Shown in pieces: positions 8,553 through 17,713 of a stretch of 64,000 bases of DNA. Under the pieces are notes generated by a model. It made no database searches. It was given only the letters and a program-made list of their open reading frames with translations, and was not told the origin of the DNA. The position numbers were made by a program, and so were the translations under genes. The DNA is from Streptomyces sp. 1222.5 (GTDB lineage: Bacteria; Actinomycetota; Actinomycetes; Streptomycetales; Streptomycetaceae), in contig NZ_FNSZ01000001.1 of the NCBI RefSeq assembly GCF_900105245.1, positions 8,368,001-8,432,000 on the forward strand, given 5' to 3'. How positions within the stretch are numbered: the first letter of the stretch is position 1; every line of letters begins with the position of its first letter.

Positions 8553-11111
8553 TCAGGGCGCCTGCAGGACCGGGGCGGACGCCGGCTTGCCGGCCCGCTC
8601 GGCGGTGAGGAAGGGAAGGGCCGGGGTGTCGGCGAGTGCCGAGCCCAGCGCCAGGAGGATGCCGGCCGAGCCGGTGGCCAGGTCCATGGACAGCCGCAGC
8701 AGCTGCTCGCCGGGGAAGGCGACGTGGCCCTGGTAGGGGATGAGATGCCAGGCGAGCCGCCGGATGTGCCGTCGGATGACCTGGCCGTGGACGTCGGTGC
8801 CGTCCTGCAGCGTGTGCAGCAGCGAGATCAGTCCGGCACGGCCGTTGAACAGCCCTGGCTGGACGATGAACTCGGGTTCCGCGGCACGGCGGATCCGTTC
8901 GACGTGCTGTCGCAGCTCCGGGTCCGGACGATGGCGCAGGAAGTCGTGGAGCACGGCGGCGATGCCGGCGCTGCCCGATTCGAGGTACGGCAGCACCCGG
9001 GTGCCGTCGTCGACCTGCAGGGTTCCGTCGTCGGCCAGGACGCAGTGGGCGAGGTCCTGCTCCAGCGCCTGTTCCGCGAGATCGAGCAGGCCGGTGTCGG
9101 CGGTGCTCTCGTAGAGACGGAGGAAGAACAGGGCGGCGCCGGTAGTGCCGTACATGAGCCCGGTGCGTCGGCCGGGTGTCGGATCACCGCTCGCGTCGGC
9201 CGGCTTCAGACGTGCGGCGAGGCGTTCGGCGGTGTCCAGCGCGGCGGAGTGCAGGCGCCCGTCGCCGGTCGTGCCGGCGAAGTGCAGGAGAGTCAGGCCG
9301 ATTCCGGGGAGACCGCCCGCGAGATCGGTGCCGTGACCGTCCGGGGGATCCTGGAGCAGACGGTCCAGGAGGTGCTGCGCCTGCGGGGCGTGGCCCAGGC
9401 GGTCCAGGGCGTAGGCCACGCCGTGGGAACCGATGAACAGTCCGGGCCGGCACGGCTCGCGGGGGACGGCGTCCAAAAGCCACTGGACATGGTCCGGATC
9501 GACCTCGGCGCCGGTGGAGTGCAGGGCCCAGAGGACTCCTGCCGCGCCGTAGGCGAGCCCCAGCCCGTCGTGGGTGAACTGGCCGGGGTCGCCCGGGAAC
9601 AGGCGGTCGGTGCGTTCGGGGGCCGCGCTGGCGCCGATGGCCGCCGTCATGGAGTCGCGCAGGGCGGGCCACATCGCGCTGTCGCCGCGGAGGAGGGCGG
9701 TGAGTCCGGCGCGCTCGGGATCTCTGGGGGGACCGGGAGGGTGGGGGGAGGGCAGCCCGAATCGGCCGGCCGCGGCCGTGGTGAGTTCCGCTCTCTTCCC
9801 GGGATCCAGCGAGGTCAGCTGCATCAGCGGCATGTAGATCCAGAGCCGGAGCGCGTCGAGGGCGTATTCGTCCACGGCGAATCCCTCGAGCTCCGGGGGT
9901 GCAGCGAAGCCGGCCGCTCCGAGTGCCGGTCTGACGAACTCCGCCGCCAGTGAGGCGAGTTCGAAGTCGATGAACGTCACCCGGCCGTCGGGACCGACGA
10001 TGAGGTTGCGTGGGTGCAGGTCCCCGAAGACGACGCCGCGGTCGTGGATGGCGCGCAGGCCCTCCTCGATGCTCGCCAGGACGGCTTGTGCCTCCTCGCG
10101 GTACCGGGTGACCGTCTCCTCGTCCGGATCGGGGTGGACCAAGGGGTAACGCTGCCCGAACCAGCGGTTCAGGGGTTCCCCCTGCACGTACTCCTGTACC
10201 AGGAAGTGGTGTTCCCAGGCCGTCAGGTAGTCCAGTGCGGCGGGTACGGCGGGCAATCCCGCCAGCCGGTCGAGGATGTCGCGCTCCCGGCCGAGTCTGA
10301 GCACCGCGTCGTCGCCGCGCTGGTCGAGGCCGGCGTGCGGCCGCGCCTCCTTGAGTACCACTTGGCTGCCGCCGCCGACGGGCCGGCCGACGTAGATGCC
10401 CCCGCCGTTGGAGAAGTGCAGCGCACGCTCCACGGTGTACGGGAAGTCCGCCATGCTGGCCCGGCTCTGATCGGCGAGGGCCTGGGCGAGGACCGCCGGC
10501 ACGGGGGCCCAGTCGGGCACTTCGAACACGGCGCGCCGTACGTCCGGGCGGAGGCGGCCCGACGGCTCGCGGAAGGCGAGGACGAGCTCTCCGGTCTCCG
10601 AGCGGCAGAACTGCTCGGTGAACCCGCCGTAGCGCAGGTGGAGCGGTCCCTCGCGCCAGCGTAAGTCGCTGAGGATGTAGGGCCCTTGCTGTCCGGTCAG
10701 TGCCGCGCCGAGGTCGTGGAGACATCGCTCCAGTGCGTCGTCGCCGACCGGGTAGAGCGTCATGAACTTGCCGCTCGAACCGCGCGAGGCGTATTTCGCG
10801 TTCTGCGTCTGCACCAGTGCGGGGCTGCGCAGGAACTTGAACGCCATCCGGTTCTCGAAGCAGTACGCGCTGACGACGGAGAGGATGTGCTCGGCGTTGT
10901 CCAGGCATGCGGACACATGGATCTTCCAGCCCTGTTCGGGCAGGTCCAGGTCCGCCGGCTGACAGCCCACCCATACGTCCCTCGCCCTGCCCACCCAGCC
11001 GTCGGGTAAGGGCTCGCCGGCAGCGGCGAACTCCTCGACGGTGGCCCAGCGGACAGGCGAGTCGTAGAACAGCTTGTCGGCGTATGAGTACGCCTCATAA
11101 CGCATGTCCAT
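8553..11111 (-). CDS. class III lanthipeptide synthetase LanKC (RamC-like)
   Basis: 852-aa trifunctional enzyme that phosphorylates Ser/Thr of the precursor, eliminates phosphate and cyclises Cys onto the dehydro residues. The N-terminal lyase-like region (about 1-220) has KIHVSACLDNAEHIL and KFLRS typical of RamC. The kinase region (about 230-500) has VVLKEARPH (ATP Lys), VVFGDLHPRNLIV (catalytic loop) and FIDFELA (metal-binding Asp). The C-terminal cyclase-like domain (about 530-835) has the repeated glycine turns GLAYGAAGVLWAL, GLPGIGLTLL and GLMYGTTGAAL. The usual LanC zinc ligands were not evident, as expected for LanKC. It is the first gene of the operon, preceded by an AT-rich leader at 11290..11340. 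The precursor starts 114 bases downstream. Confidence 0.9.
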   Translation of the reverse strand: MDMRYEAYSYADKLFYDSPVRWATVEEFAAAGEPLPDGWVGRARDVWVGCQPADLDLPEQGWKIHVSACLDNAEHILSVVSAYCFENRMAFKFLRSPALVQTQNAKYASRGSSGKFMTLYPVGDDALERCLHDLGAALTGQQGPYILSDLRWREGPLHLRYGGFTEQFCRSETGELVLAFREPSGRLRPDVRRAVFEVPDWAPVPAVLAQALADQSRASMADFPYTVERALHFSNGGGIYVGRPVGGGSQVVLKEARPHAGLDQRGDDAVLRLGRERDILDRLAGLPAVPAALDYLTAWEHHFLVQEYVQGEPLNRWFGQRYPLVHPDPDEETVTRYREEAQAVLASIEEGLRAIHDRGVVFGDLHPRNLIVGPDGRVTFIDFELASLAAEFVRPALGAAGFAAPPELEGFAVDEYALDALRLWIYMPLMQLTSLDPGKRAELTTAAAGRFGLPSPHPPGPPRDPERAGLTALLRGDSAMWPALRDSMTAAIGASAAPERTDRLFPGDPGQFTHDGLGLAYGAAGVLWALHSTGAEVDPDHVQWLLDAVPREPCRPGLFIGSHGVAYALDRLGHAPQAQHLLDRLLQDPPDGHGTDLAGGLPGIGLTLLHFAGTTGDGRLHSAALDTAERLAARLKPADASGDPTPGRRTGLMYGTTGAALFFLRLYESTADTGLLDLAEQALEQDLAHCVLADDGTLQVDDGTRVLPYLESGSAGIAAVLHDFLRHRPDPELRQHVERIRRAAEPEFIVQPGLFNGRAGLISLLHTLQDGTDVHGQVIRRHIRRLAWHLIPYQGHVAFPGEQLLRLSMDLATGSAGILLALGSALADTPALPFLTAERAGKPASAPVLQAP

Positions 11112-11289
11112 AGCGACCCCCGATGTGACGAGCTCTCGCGACCACCCACATCGCGAATGACGTTCCCGGTCGCGGACGCCTCCACCGTGTGGTGGCTTCG
11201 CCGCTCGCGGCCTCTGATGTGAAGGTAAGGGAGGGGAACCGTGCCGGACAGGGCGCGCGGAGTGTACGCAGAGGGGGGCGCGAGGCCCG

Positions 11290-11340
11290 CACTCAAAAAG
11301 TAAGTGTATGTAAATGCGCCCGTATACTTATTCGAGAGCT
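11290..11340 (-). promoter_or_regulatory. AT-rich island, likely lanthipeptide operon control region
   Basis: A conspicuous AT-rich patch in otherwise very GC-rich DNA, about 180 bases upstream of the LanKC start. It holds an imperfect inverted repeat, AGTAAGTGTAT and GTATACTTATT, around a GC-rich spacer. It is probably the promoter/operator of the leftward operon. A RamR-like activator would be the expected regulator by analogy, but no such gene is in the window. Confidence 0.4.
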
Positions 11341-11418
11341 GTTTTGGTGATTGTCTCTTCGGTATTCCTGCGTTTCCTGCGCGACGGTGGGCATCAGGCG
11401 TCACACCATCGGTCTGGC

Positions 11419-11449
11419 TTGACCCTGACACGGTGACAAGGCCTTGACT
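11419..11449 (+). promoter_or_regulatory. possible MerR-type promoter of the HEAT/MerR operon
   Basis: TTGACC (11419) and TTGACT (11444) flank a 19-base spacer. The spacer lies in an imperfect dyad running from CTTG to CAAG. MerR regulators typically bind dyads in 19-20 base spacers, and a MerR gene is second in the downstream operon, so autoregulation is plausible. Confidence 0.35.
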
Positions 11450-11474
11450 GCCTGGCCGAAGGAGGTGGTCGCAG

Positions 11475-12140
11475 ATGACGATCAGCGCACAGGAATCGGA
11501 CGCGGAACGAGCTCTCCAGGGACTGGAGGACGGTCGTGCGTCCGTGCGTCTGCGGGCCGCTCTGGCGCTCGGCACGGCGCCCGAGCCGCGCTTCGTGGAC
11601 ACGCTCGTCCAACGGAGTGCGATCGAGCCCGAGTTCTTCGTCCGTGACATGCTGACGTGGGCACTCACCCGTCACCCGGTGGCCGTGACCCTGCCCGCAC
11701 TGCTTCGCGAGGTCCGCGCGGAGTCCGCGCAGGCACGGAGCCAGGCACTGCACACACTGTCCAAGATCGGGGACCGGCGGGTGTGGCCGGCGATCACTCG
11801 GACACTCCTGTCCGACCCCGACATCGAGGTGGCGCGGAGCGCCTGGCGGGCCGCGGTCGTACTCGTACCGGAAGGGGAGGAAAGCGTGTTGGCCACGGTG
11901 CTGGTCACCCAGCTCGGGCGTGGCGGACGGGAGACAAAACTGAGTCTCAGCAGAGCGCTGGTCGCGCTGGGGGATGTGCCTCCGCTGTCGGCCGCGACGA
12001 CGGCTCCCGACCCGGTCGTACGCGCCCACGCACTCGCCACACGCCGGCTGCTGCGCGACCCTGATGCCGGATTCGAGTTCGCGATCGAGGAGGCCAAACG
12101 CGTAGTGGCCCTCGGTGCTCCCGACGAGGAGGGACGATAG
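11475..12140 (+). CDS. HEAT-repeat protein
   Basis: 221-aa protein of tandem two-helix HEAT-like repeats: ALQGLEDGRASVRLRAALALG, then repeats around ALPALLREVRAESAQARSQAL, the DRRVWPAIT repeat and SDPDIEVARSAWRAAV. Such proteins bind partners or regulate; there is no catalytic motif. The start has GAAGGAGG upstream. It is followed after only three bases by the GTG of a MerR-HEAT gene, so the two form a translationally linked pair seen in other Streptomyces. Its likely role is as a partner or modulator of the MerR regulator; this is inferred from context only. Confidence 0.75.
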   Translation: MTISAQESDAERALQGLEDGRASVRLRAALALGTAPEPRFVDTLVQRSAIEPEFFVRDMLTWALTRHPVAVTLPALLREVRAESAQARSQALHTLSKIGDRRVWPAITRTLLSDPDIEVARSAWRAAVVLVPEGEESVLATVLVTQLGRGGRETKLSLSRALVALGDVPPLSAATTAPDPVVRAHALATRRLLRDPDAGFEFAIEEAKRVVALGAPDEEGR

Positions 12141-12143
12141 GAC

Positions 12144-13147
12144 GTGCTGATCGGTGAGGTGGCGCGGCGCTCCGGGGTCAGTGCCCGCATGCTCCGGCAC
12201 TACGAGTCGCTCGGGCTGGTGCGTCCTTCGGGGCGTACCGTCTCCGGCTACCGGGAGTATTCCGGGGAGGACATCCAGCGGATCTTCCAGGTCGAGAGCC
12301 TGCGCTCGCTCGGACTGTCCCTGCGTGAGATCGGACGGGCGCTCGACGATCCCGGCTTCACGCCCCCGGCGCTGGTCGAAGACCTCATCGGCCGGACCCG
12401 CGAACGCATCGCGGCGGAGACCGAGCTGCTGACCCGGCTGCGTAGGATCGACGCCACGGACCCCGCGGGCTGGGAGGACGTCCTGCAGGTCGTCGCGCTC
12501 CTCCAGGCACTGGAGTCGACGAGCGCCGGCACACGCCAGCGCGCGGCCCTGTCCTCCGTCCACGACGTTCCGGTGCCGGTGGAGGCTTTGGTCGAGGCGG
12601 TACTCAGCGAGACGGACCCGAACGTCGCAGGGGCCCTCGGGTGGGCACTGGCGCGATCGGGTGATCCCGGCTCGGCGCTGCTGGCGGAGGGCCTCGGGGC
12701 ACCGGTGGCCGCGGTGCGGGAACGTGCCGTACGGGCCCTGGCCGAGATTCCCGGCGACCAGGCCACCGCGCGGCTGCGGGACGCTCTCGCGAACCCTGAC
12801 GTCGTCGTCCGTCGCCATGCGGCCCTGCGCTCGGGACGCGTGGTGTGGCCGACGCGGTCCCGACGCTCGTCGACATGGTGGTGGACGGAAGGAACGACAC
12901 CGACGCGGCCGACGCGTTGAGCGTGCTGGCCGGAGACACCGAGACGGCGGACCGGATCGCGAGCGGACTCGTCGACCGCCTCACGCACGGGACCACCGAG
13001 GCGCCGGCGCGCGGGCGGCTGACCCAGGCCCTGGCGGGCATCCCGGGGACGAGGGCGTCGACCGCCCTCGCGGAGCTGTCACATGACCCGGACCGCGCCG
13101 TGGCGCTGACCGCCGCGTACGTCCTGCGGCTTCGCGGTGACACGTGA
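12144..13147 (+). pseudogene. MerR family regulator with HEAT repeats, frameshifted
   Basis: N-terminal MerR DNA-binding domain: LIGEVARRSGVSARMLRHYESLGLVRP (helix-turn-helix and wing), then the GYREYSGEDIQRI arm and the dimer helix to about residue 120. HEAT-like repeats follow. In the original frame the repeats stop making sense after ...VVVRRHAAL, and the frame then reads Arg/Trp-rich nonsense ending at 12920. One frame over, the protein continues ADAVPTLVDMVVDG and further HEAT repeats to the TGA at 13147. Restoring one G at about 12826-12828 (CTG-CGC to CTG-GCG) gives continuous coding, AALALGTRGVADAV. Either a real single-base deletion or a sequencing error is possible. The GTG start lies three bases after the upstream HEAT gene. 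Confidence 0.75.
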
Positions 13148-13238
13148 GGGGGCGGCGGCCGGAAACGCCGTGGGCGCCGGTCCGTGGCGCCTTGCACGGT
13201 CGGGACGTTGTTCCGTGGGGAGATCCGTGCCGGCCGGT

Positions 13239-14069
13239 TCAGCCGGCGAGCAGGAGCAGGGCCTTCTCGGACGGCGATCCGGGCTCGACGGTGTACAGAC
13301 CGAGCGTCTGATCGGCATCGCCCAGGGGGGTGAACGCCTCGAATCCGAGGGTCAGGTCCCCTGCCAGCGGATGGCGGTACCGCTTGACGCCGAACCGAGG
13401 CAGGTACACCTCAGGATCGGCCCACCAGCTGCGGAAGTACCGGTCGTCGGCGGACAGATCACTCACCAACTGGTCGAGCTTCGGGTCGTGCGGATGGTCG
13501 CCGGCGTACAGGCGCAGCATGCCCACGATCTCCCGGGCCGTCTCGGCCCAGTCGACACACAGCTCGCGTGCGGCCTCGCTGAGGAACATGTAGCGAGCCA
13601 TGTTCCATTCCTCGGCCGGACGGGCGTCGAAATCGAGATGCAGGGCGCGGGCCAGACGGTTCGTGGCCAGGACGTCCAGACGATGGCCGAGCAGTAGCGC
13701 CGGTACGTCGCCGATGTTGTCCAGCGCCCGCACCAGTCCCAGCCGGGCCTGCTGTTCCACCGCGGCACGGGGGCGCTGCCGAACGCCTTCGACCAGCGCG
13801 AACAGCTGGTCACGCTCCGTGTCGCCCAGTTGCAGCGCGCGAGCCACGGCCCGCAGCGCGGAGGGGGATACACCCGTGCCGCGTCCGGCCTCCAGCCGGA
13901 CGTAGTAGTCGACGCTCAGGCCGGCCAGCTGGGCGACTTCCTCGCGCCGCAGGCCCGGCGCCCGGGGCGGGCCCGGGTGTGCGGGAAGACCGGTCTGCTC
14001 CGGCGTGAGGCGCGCCCGGCGGGTCCGAAGGAACTCCCGGAGAGCGGTCTCAGGCGCAAACTCACTCAC
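13239..14069 (-). CDS. XRE-family regulator with MmyB-like ligand domain
   Basis: 276-aa transcription factor. The N-terminal helix-turn-helix (about 14-85) contains APGLRREEVAQLAGLSVDYYVRLEAGRG and SALRAVARALQL. The C-terminal domain (about 105-270) matches the MmyB-like fold: PALLLGHRLDVLATN, NMARYMFLSEAAREL and FRSWWADPEV, ending in GLYTVEPGSPSEKALLLLA. These regulators usually control an adjacent dehydrogenase or exporter gene and bind a fatty-acid-like ligand. Here the neighbours are the MerR-HEAT gene (convergent) and a divergent lipoprotein gene, so the target is unclear. Confidence 0.85.
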   Translation of the reverse strand: MSEFAPETALREFLRTRRARLTPEQTGLPAHPGPPRAPGLRREEVAQLAGLSVDYYVRLEAGRGTGVSPSALRAVARALQLGDTERDQLFALVEGVRQRPRAAVEQQARLGLVRALDNIGDVPALLLGHRLDVLATNRLARALHLDFDARPAEEWNMARYMFLSEAARELCVDWAETAREIVGMLRLYAGDHPHDPKLDQLVSDLSADDRYFRSWWADPEVYLPRFGVKRYRHPLAGDLTLGFEAFTPLGDADQTLGLYTVEPGSPSEKALLLLAG

Positions 14070-14292
14070 GTTCTCAGGCTAACGGAGAGGCGGTGGGCAC
14101 CGCCCGTCGTCATCGCCGTGGCCGACATGGGCGACGGGCCGTTCGAGCGCGACCATGACCGTTCCCCCATGCAGAGGCTGGATGGCGCGGGAGCCGGTCC
14201 GATGTGATGTGGATCATGCCCCGCGCGTCACATCCCTTTGTGGTGCCCCCGAGTCCGATGAGCGGACGGTCTTGTTTAAGGGGAAACAAAAG

Positions 14293-15063
14293 ATGAGCAA
14301 GCGAACTCTCATGGCTGCGGCAAGTCTGTGTGTGACGGCGGTGATGGCCCTCACGGCCTGTGGTGGTGACAAGAAGCACGACGCCAACGGGGCAGGCGGC
14401 TCCGGCTCCGCCACCGCGGAGGCGTTCAAGGGGCTGACTGCGGCTCAGATCTCCGAGAAGGCCCGCGTGGCGATGACGAAGCTGGACTCGTTCAAGGTCA
14501 AGGGCGGCATGTCCACCGACGGCCAGCACATGACCTTTGATTTCGCCGTCGCCAAGAAGGGCGACTGCCAGGGGACCTTCACCACAGGGGGTGCGTCCGC
14601 GGAGATTCGTCAGGTCGGCGACGCCGCCTACATGAAGGGCGACGAGAAGTTCTGGCAGCAGATGGGCAGCGAGGGCGGCTCCTCCTCGAAGGAGACGGAT
14701 GCCCTCGTCGAGATGCTCAAGGGGCGCTGGTTCAAGATGCCCGCGCAGGAGGCGAAGGCGGACGACAAGTTCCCCTTCTGTGACATCGGCGCGATGTTCG
14801 AGAAGGATGAGAAGGACGGCCACCTGACCAGGAAGGCGAACACCGAAGTCGGCGGAACGCCTGCCGTGACGCTCACGGGGAAGGACGGCGCCGCGACCCA
14901 GACCCTCCTCGTAGCCGCCAAGGGCGAGCCCTACGCGCTCAGGATGACTGTCGACGGTGGCAAGGAGCCCGGCTCGTTCGACTTCTCGGCCTTCGACGAG
15001 CCGGTGACGGTCACGGCCCCGCCGGCCGGCGACGTCATGGATCCGGAGAAGCTCAAGGGCTGA
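14293..15063 (+). CDS. secreted lipoprotein, LppX/LprG-like fold suspected
   Basis: 256-aa lipoprotein. The start MSKRTLMAAASL is preceded by AAGGGGA. The signal peptide ends at the lipobox LTAC, followed by GGDKKHDANG. The mature part is Lys-rich with repeated beta segments: KLDSFKVKGGMSTDGQ, DGASAEIR-type strands (RQVGDAAYMKG), FWQQMG, and YALRMTVDGGKE near the end. This order resembles actinobacterial lipoproteins of the LppX/LprG/LprA type, but that is a resemblance from memory only. It is divergent from the XRE regulator. A strong hairpin follows eight bases after the stop. Confidence 0.75.
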   Translation: MSKRTLMAAASLCVTAVMALTACGGDKKHDANGAGGSGSATAEAFKGLTAAQISEKARVAMTKLDSFKVKGGMSTDGQHMTFDFAVAKKGDCQGTFTTGGASAEIRQVGDAAYMKGDEKFWQQMGSEGGSSSKETDALVEMLKGRWFKMPAQEAKADDKFPFCDIGAMFEKDEKDGHLTRKANTEVGGTPAVTLTGKDGAATQTLLVAAKGEPYALRMTVDGGKEPGSFDFSAFDEPVTVTAPPAGDVMDPEKLKG

Positions 15064-15070
15064 CACCGTC

Positions 15071-15111
15071 GGCCCGCCGCCCCCTTACGATGCGCGCGGG
15101 GGCGGCGGGCC
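15071..15111 (+). terminator. terminator of the lipoprotein gene
   Basis: Perfect 14-bp stem GGCCCGCCGCCCCC / GGGGGCGGCGGGCC with a 13-base loop, eight bases after the stop. Confidence 0.75.
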
Positions 15112-15250
15112 TCGTCGGCGGGATGCCGGTGTCTCCAGGCCGGGGCCGCCCGAGCACGAGCCGCACGGCAGGCATCACGGTCGCCGCCGTGCCCGGGGGA
15201 GCGGAGTCATGCCGTGGCGCCGACTCGGCCGCTCGCGAGCCGGGTGTGGG

Positions 15251-15406
15251 TCACATTCCCGACCGGCGGGCACGGAGCTTGCCGAAGAGCCTCTGGGCCT
15301 GGGCCCGGCGGCGTGGATCAGCCGCGGTACGGCGTACCTGTTCGATGGTGCGCTGACCCTGCGGACTCCTCGCGAACTGCTTGAGTCGTTGGAGAACTCC
15401 CGGCAT
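15251..15406 (-). CDS. small conserved basic protein
   Basis: 51-aa protein starting MPGVLQRLKQFARSPQGQ and ending in KLRARRSGM. It is strongly basic, with two amphipathic helices separated by the proline in AADPRRR. The ATG follows AGGAG by four bases. Small proteins of this pattern (LQRLKQFARSPQG) are common in Streptomyces, with no known function. The longer frame upstream has no coherent composition and was not used. Confidence 0.6.
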   Translation of the reverse strand: MPGVLQRLKQFARSPQGQRTIEQVRRTAADPRRRAQAQRLFGKLRARRSGM

Positions 15407-15822
15407 GTCACTCCTCTCGTCAGGGGTGCCCTCTCGTCGGGCCCCGCAGCGTTCGCCTACCCGTTGACCGACGGTCCAGCCACTTCCGGCCGAAGGTGAG
15501 GCGTCGCGGTGCCGTGCTGCTTGCAGCCCTTCCGAAGCGCACTCGGCAGCGAGGCGCGCTGCCTGGGGAAACGGAGCGGGCGCAGCGGAGAGCACTGAAA
15601 TGGTTGAAGGACCGCGCGGGACGCGGACGCGGTCCAGCTGCCCGGGTGCAGGGCAGCAGCCGGACACACGGTGCAAGCGTCCCCCTGTCCGAAGGCGAGC
15701 CAGGCGTGTTGCCTCCGACCGCGTCCCCTGATTCCTTCGAGACCTGAACGCATGACTGGCGTTCGTCCCCATGTCTTTGATCTACGTATCTACCTTCTGT
15801 CTAGAGCAAGGGAATCAAGTCG

Positions 15823-16143
15823 GTGCAGAACTGGATGAATTGGTCCGCTCGGACCGCTGGGTTCATCATGTCTTTGACGCTTCCGTTCGCCCTCGCGGAG
15901 CCGGCCTCGGCGCGCTCCGAAAGCCCTGAGCCGGCCCCCGCCTGCGTCACCATGTACGAAAGCTGGCGCTACACCCAGGCCGCCAACGGCTGCGCGGACA
16001 CCCTGGGGCTGATGGTCGTCTACCAGGACGGTGCCACCGGCCCGTGCTACACGCTGCCGCCGGGTGCCTTCAGCACGGTCGGCGAGGGGTACCTCGGCCT
16101 GCACGGCCATCCAGACCACCTCGCCGTCTGCGCCATCGGCTGA
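15823..16143 (+). CDS. secreted alpha-amylase inhibitor, tendamistat family
   Basis: 106-aa precursor with a GTG start. The signal peptide (about 1-31) ends at an Ala-rich site near PASARS. The mature region matches tendamistat closely: PACVTMYESWRYTQAANGC, then VVYQDGATGPCYTLPPG and VGEGYLGLHGH...LAVC. The four cysteines fit the two disulfides (Cys-Val-Thr with Asn-Gly-Cys; Gly-Pro-Cys with the C-terminal Cys). The Trp-Arg-Tyr triad that enters the amylase active site is present. It should block animal or insect alpha-amylases outside the cell. An AT-rich promoter-like stretch lies just upstream, and the gene appears monocistronic. Confidence 0.9.
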   Translation: MQNWMNWSARTAGFIMSLTLPFALAEPASARSESPEPAPACVTMYESWRYTQAANGCADTLGLMVVYQDGATGPCYTLPPGAFSTVGEGYLGLHGHPDHLAVCAIG

Positions 16144-16164
16144 CCGGCGCGGGTAAGCCGGCCG

Positions 16165-16377
16165 TCATCGCGTCGACTTGGCGGCGCCGTTACGCGCATC
16201 GCCGCCCCGTGCCCTGAGCGGCGCGCCGGATTCGGTGAGGACGCGGTGCACGAAGCCGTACGACCGGCCGTGCGCCTCGGCTATCGCGCGGATCGACCGT
16301 CCTTCGCCGTACTCCTCGGTGAAGGTCTTGGCCAGGTCCTTGCGGGCGCTGCCCGTTATCCACTTGCCCTTGTGCAT
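16165..16377 (-). CDS. small helix-turn-helix protein
   Basis: 70-aa protein. After MHKGKWITGSARKDL comes a helix-turn-helix: KTFTEEYGEGRSIRAIAEAHGRSYGFVHRVLTESG, with the turn at AHGRS. The C-terminus is a short basic tail. The start has AGAGGAG nicely placed. This compact HTH family (KGKWITG...GRSYGFVHR) recurs in Streptomyces genomes, often with no known target. It is convergent with the amylase inhibitor gene, 21 bases away. Confidence 0.75.
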   Translation of the reverse strand: MHKGKWITGSARKDLAKTFTEEYGEGRSIRAIAEAHGRSYGFVHRVLTESGAPLRARGGDARNGAAKSTR

Positions 16378-16611
16378 GGTGATCTCCTCTCGAATCGTCG
16401 AGACGTGATCACCGGTTGCCCACCTCGCCGCTCCTCATGCGGCCGAGGTGCGCGCGGACTTCCGACCGGCTGCCTGCGGGCAGCGACCTCGGACGGCCGG
16501 CAGCCGTACTGTCCGGGGGATAGCCCCCGGTGTCCGTGGGGGAATGCCTCGGGGGCAGAGGGTGGCTGGCAGGCTTCTTCGGGCGCCGAGGCCGACGAAA
16601 GACTTGCGGGC

Positions 16612-17688
16612 ATGACGACTTCCCCTGATGTCTCCGTGGTGCCCGCGTCCGCCTCCGCCGCCGTGAAACGGGGCTCTGCCGGTACCGGCAGTGACTTCGC
16701 CCGGCTCTCCCAGCGGATAGCCGCGGCCGGTCTGATGCGCCGGCGCCCCGGTTACTACACGGCCCGCATCGGCCTGGTGGTCGCGCTGTACGCGGCGGGC
16801 TGGGGAGCCTTCTTCCTCCTGGGCGACACCTGGGGGCAGTTGGCGGTGGCGGCCTTCCTGGCGTTCGTGTTCGGGCAGGTCGCCCTGCTCGCACACGACC
16901 TGGCCCACCGGCAGATCTTCGGGCGGCGCCGGCCCAGCGAGATCATGGGCAGGCTCTTCGGCAATCTCGGCGTGGGCATGAGTTACGGCTGGTGGATGAA
17001 CAAGCACACACGCCACCACGCCAATCCCAATCACGAGGACCTGGACCCGGACGTCGCCCCGGACATCCTGGTGTGGTCCACGGATCAGGCGCGTGCCAGC
17101 CGTGGAGTGGCACGTGTGATCGGCGGCCATCAGGCCCTGCTGTTCTTCCCGTTGCTGACCCTCGAAGGCTTCAACCTGCACGTGTCGAGCCTGCGGGCAC
17201 TGCGTGCGCCGTACCTGAGGAAGCGCATGCTGGAGGGAACCCTGCTCCTCCTGCACATCGCGGGTCTGCTGTCCGCTCTGTTCCTGGTCCTCTCCCCGGG
17301 CAAGGCGATCGCGTTCCTGGCGCTGAACCAGTGCCTGTTCGGTGTGTACCTCGGCTGCACCTTCGCCCCGAACCACAAGGGCATGCCCACCCTCACCGGT
17401 GACGAGCGGCCCGACTTCCTGCGGCGCCAGGTCCTCACTTCCCGGAACGTGCGGGGCGGCTGGTTGACGGACGTGATGCTCGGCGGCCTCAACCACCAGA
17501 TCGAGCACCACCTGTTCCCGAGCATGCCCACACCCCACCTGCGGCGCGCCCGGACCATCGTGCGGCAGTACTGCGCGGAGATCGGGGTGGCCTACCACGA
17601 GACCGGACTGATCCGCTCCTACCGTGAGGCCCTGACCCATCTGCACCGGGTGGGTGAGCCGATCAGGCGGCAGCGCAGGGCACGGTGA
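16612..17688 (+). CDS. membrane fatty-acid desaturase
   Basis: 358-aa integral membrane di-iron enzyme that introduces a double bond into an acyl chain. The three histidine boxes are intact: HDLAHRQ (about residue 90), HTRHHANPNHED (about 127) and the C-terminal HQIEHHLFP (about 295), the last with the Q-x-x-H-H form seen in acyl-lipid and front-end desaturases. Hydrophobic pairs before box 1 and between boxes 2 and 3 give the usual four helices. The ATG (MTTSPDVSV) was chosen because the long upstream frame shows no domain. No redox partner is adjacent; the reductase at 38550..39605 could serve it. Confidence 0.85.
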   Translation: MTTSPDVSVVPASASAAVKRGSAGTGSDFARLSQRIAAAGLMRRRPGYYTARIGLVVALYAAGWGAFFLLGDTWGQLAVAAFLAFVFGQVALLAHDLAHRQIFGRRRPSEIMGRLFGNLGVGMSYGWWMNKHTRHHANPNHEDLDPDVAPDILVWSTDQARASRGVARVIGGHQALLFFPLLTLEGFNLHVSSLRALRAPYLRKRMLEGTLLLLHIAGLLSALFLVLSPGKAIAFLALNQCLFGVYLGCTFAPNHKGMPTLTGDERPDFLRRQVLTSRNVRGGWLTDVMLGGLNHQIEHHLFPSMPTPHLRRARTIVRQYCAEIGVAYHETGLIRSYREALTHLHRVGEPIRRQRRAR

Positions 17689-17713
17689 CCCGTCGGGAGC
17701 AGGCCGGGACATG

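Noticed and set aside
6078..9953. A 1291-codon open frame on the + strand across the ABC and LanKC genes
   Set aside because: Its product is Arg/Gly/Gln-rich with no domain; the opposite strand carries well-supported genes.
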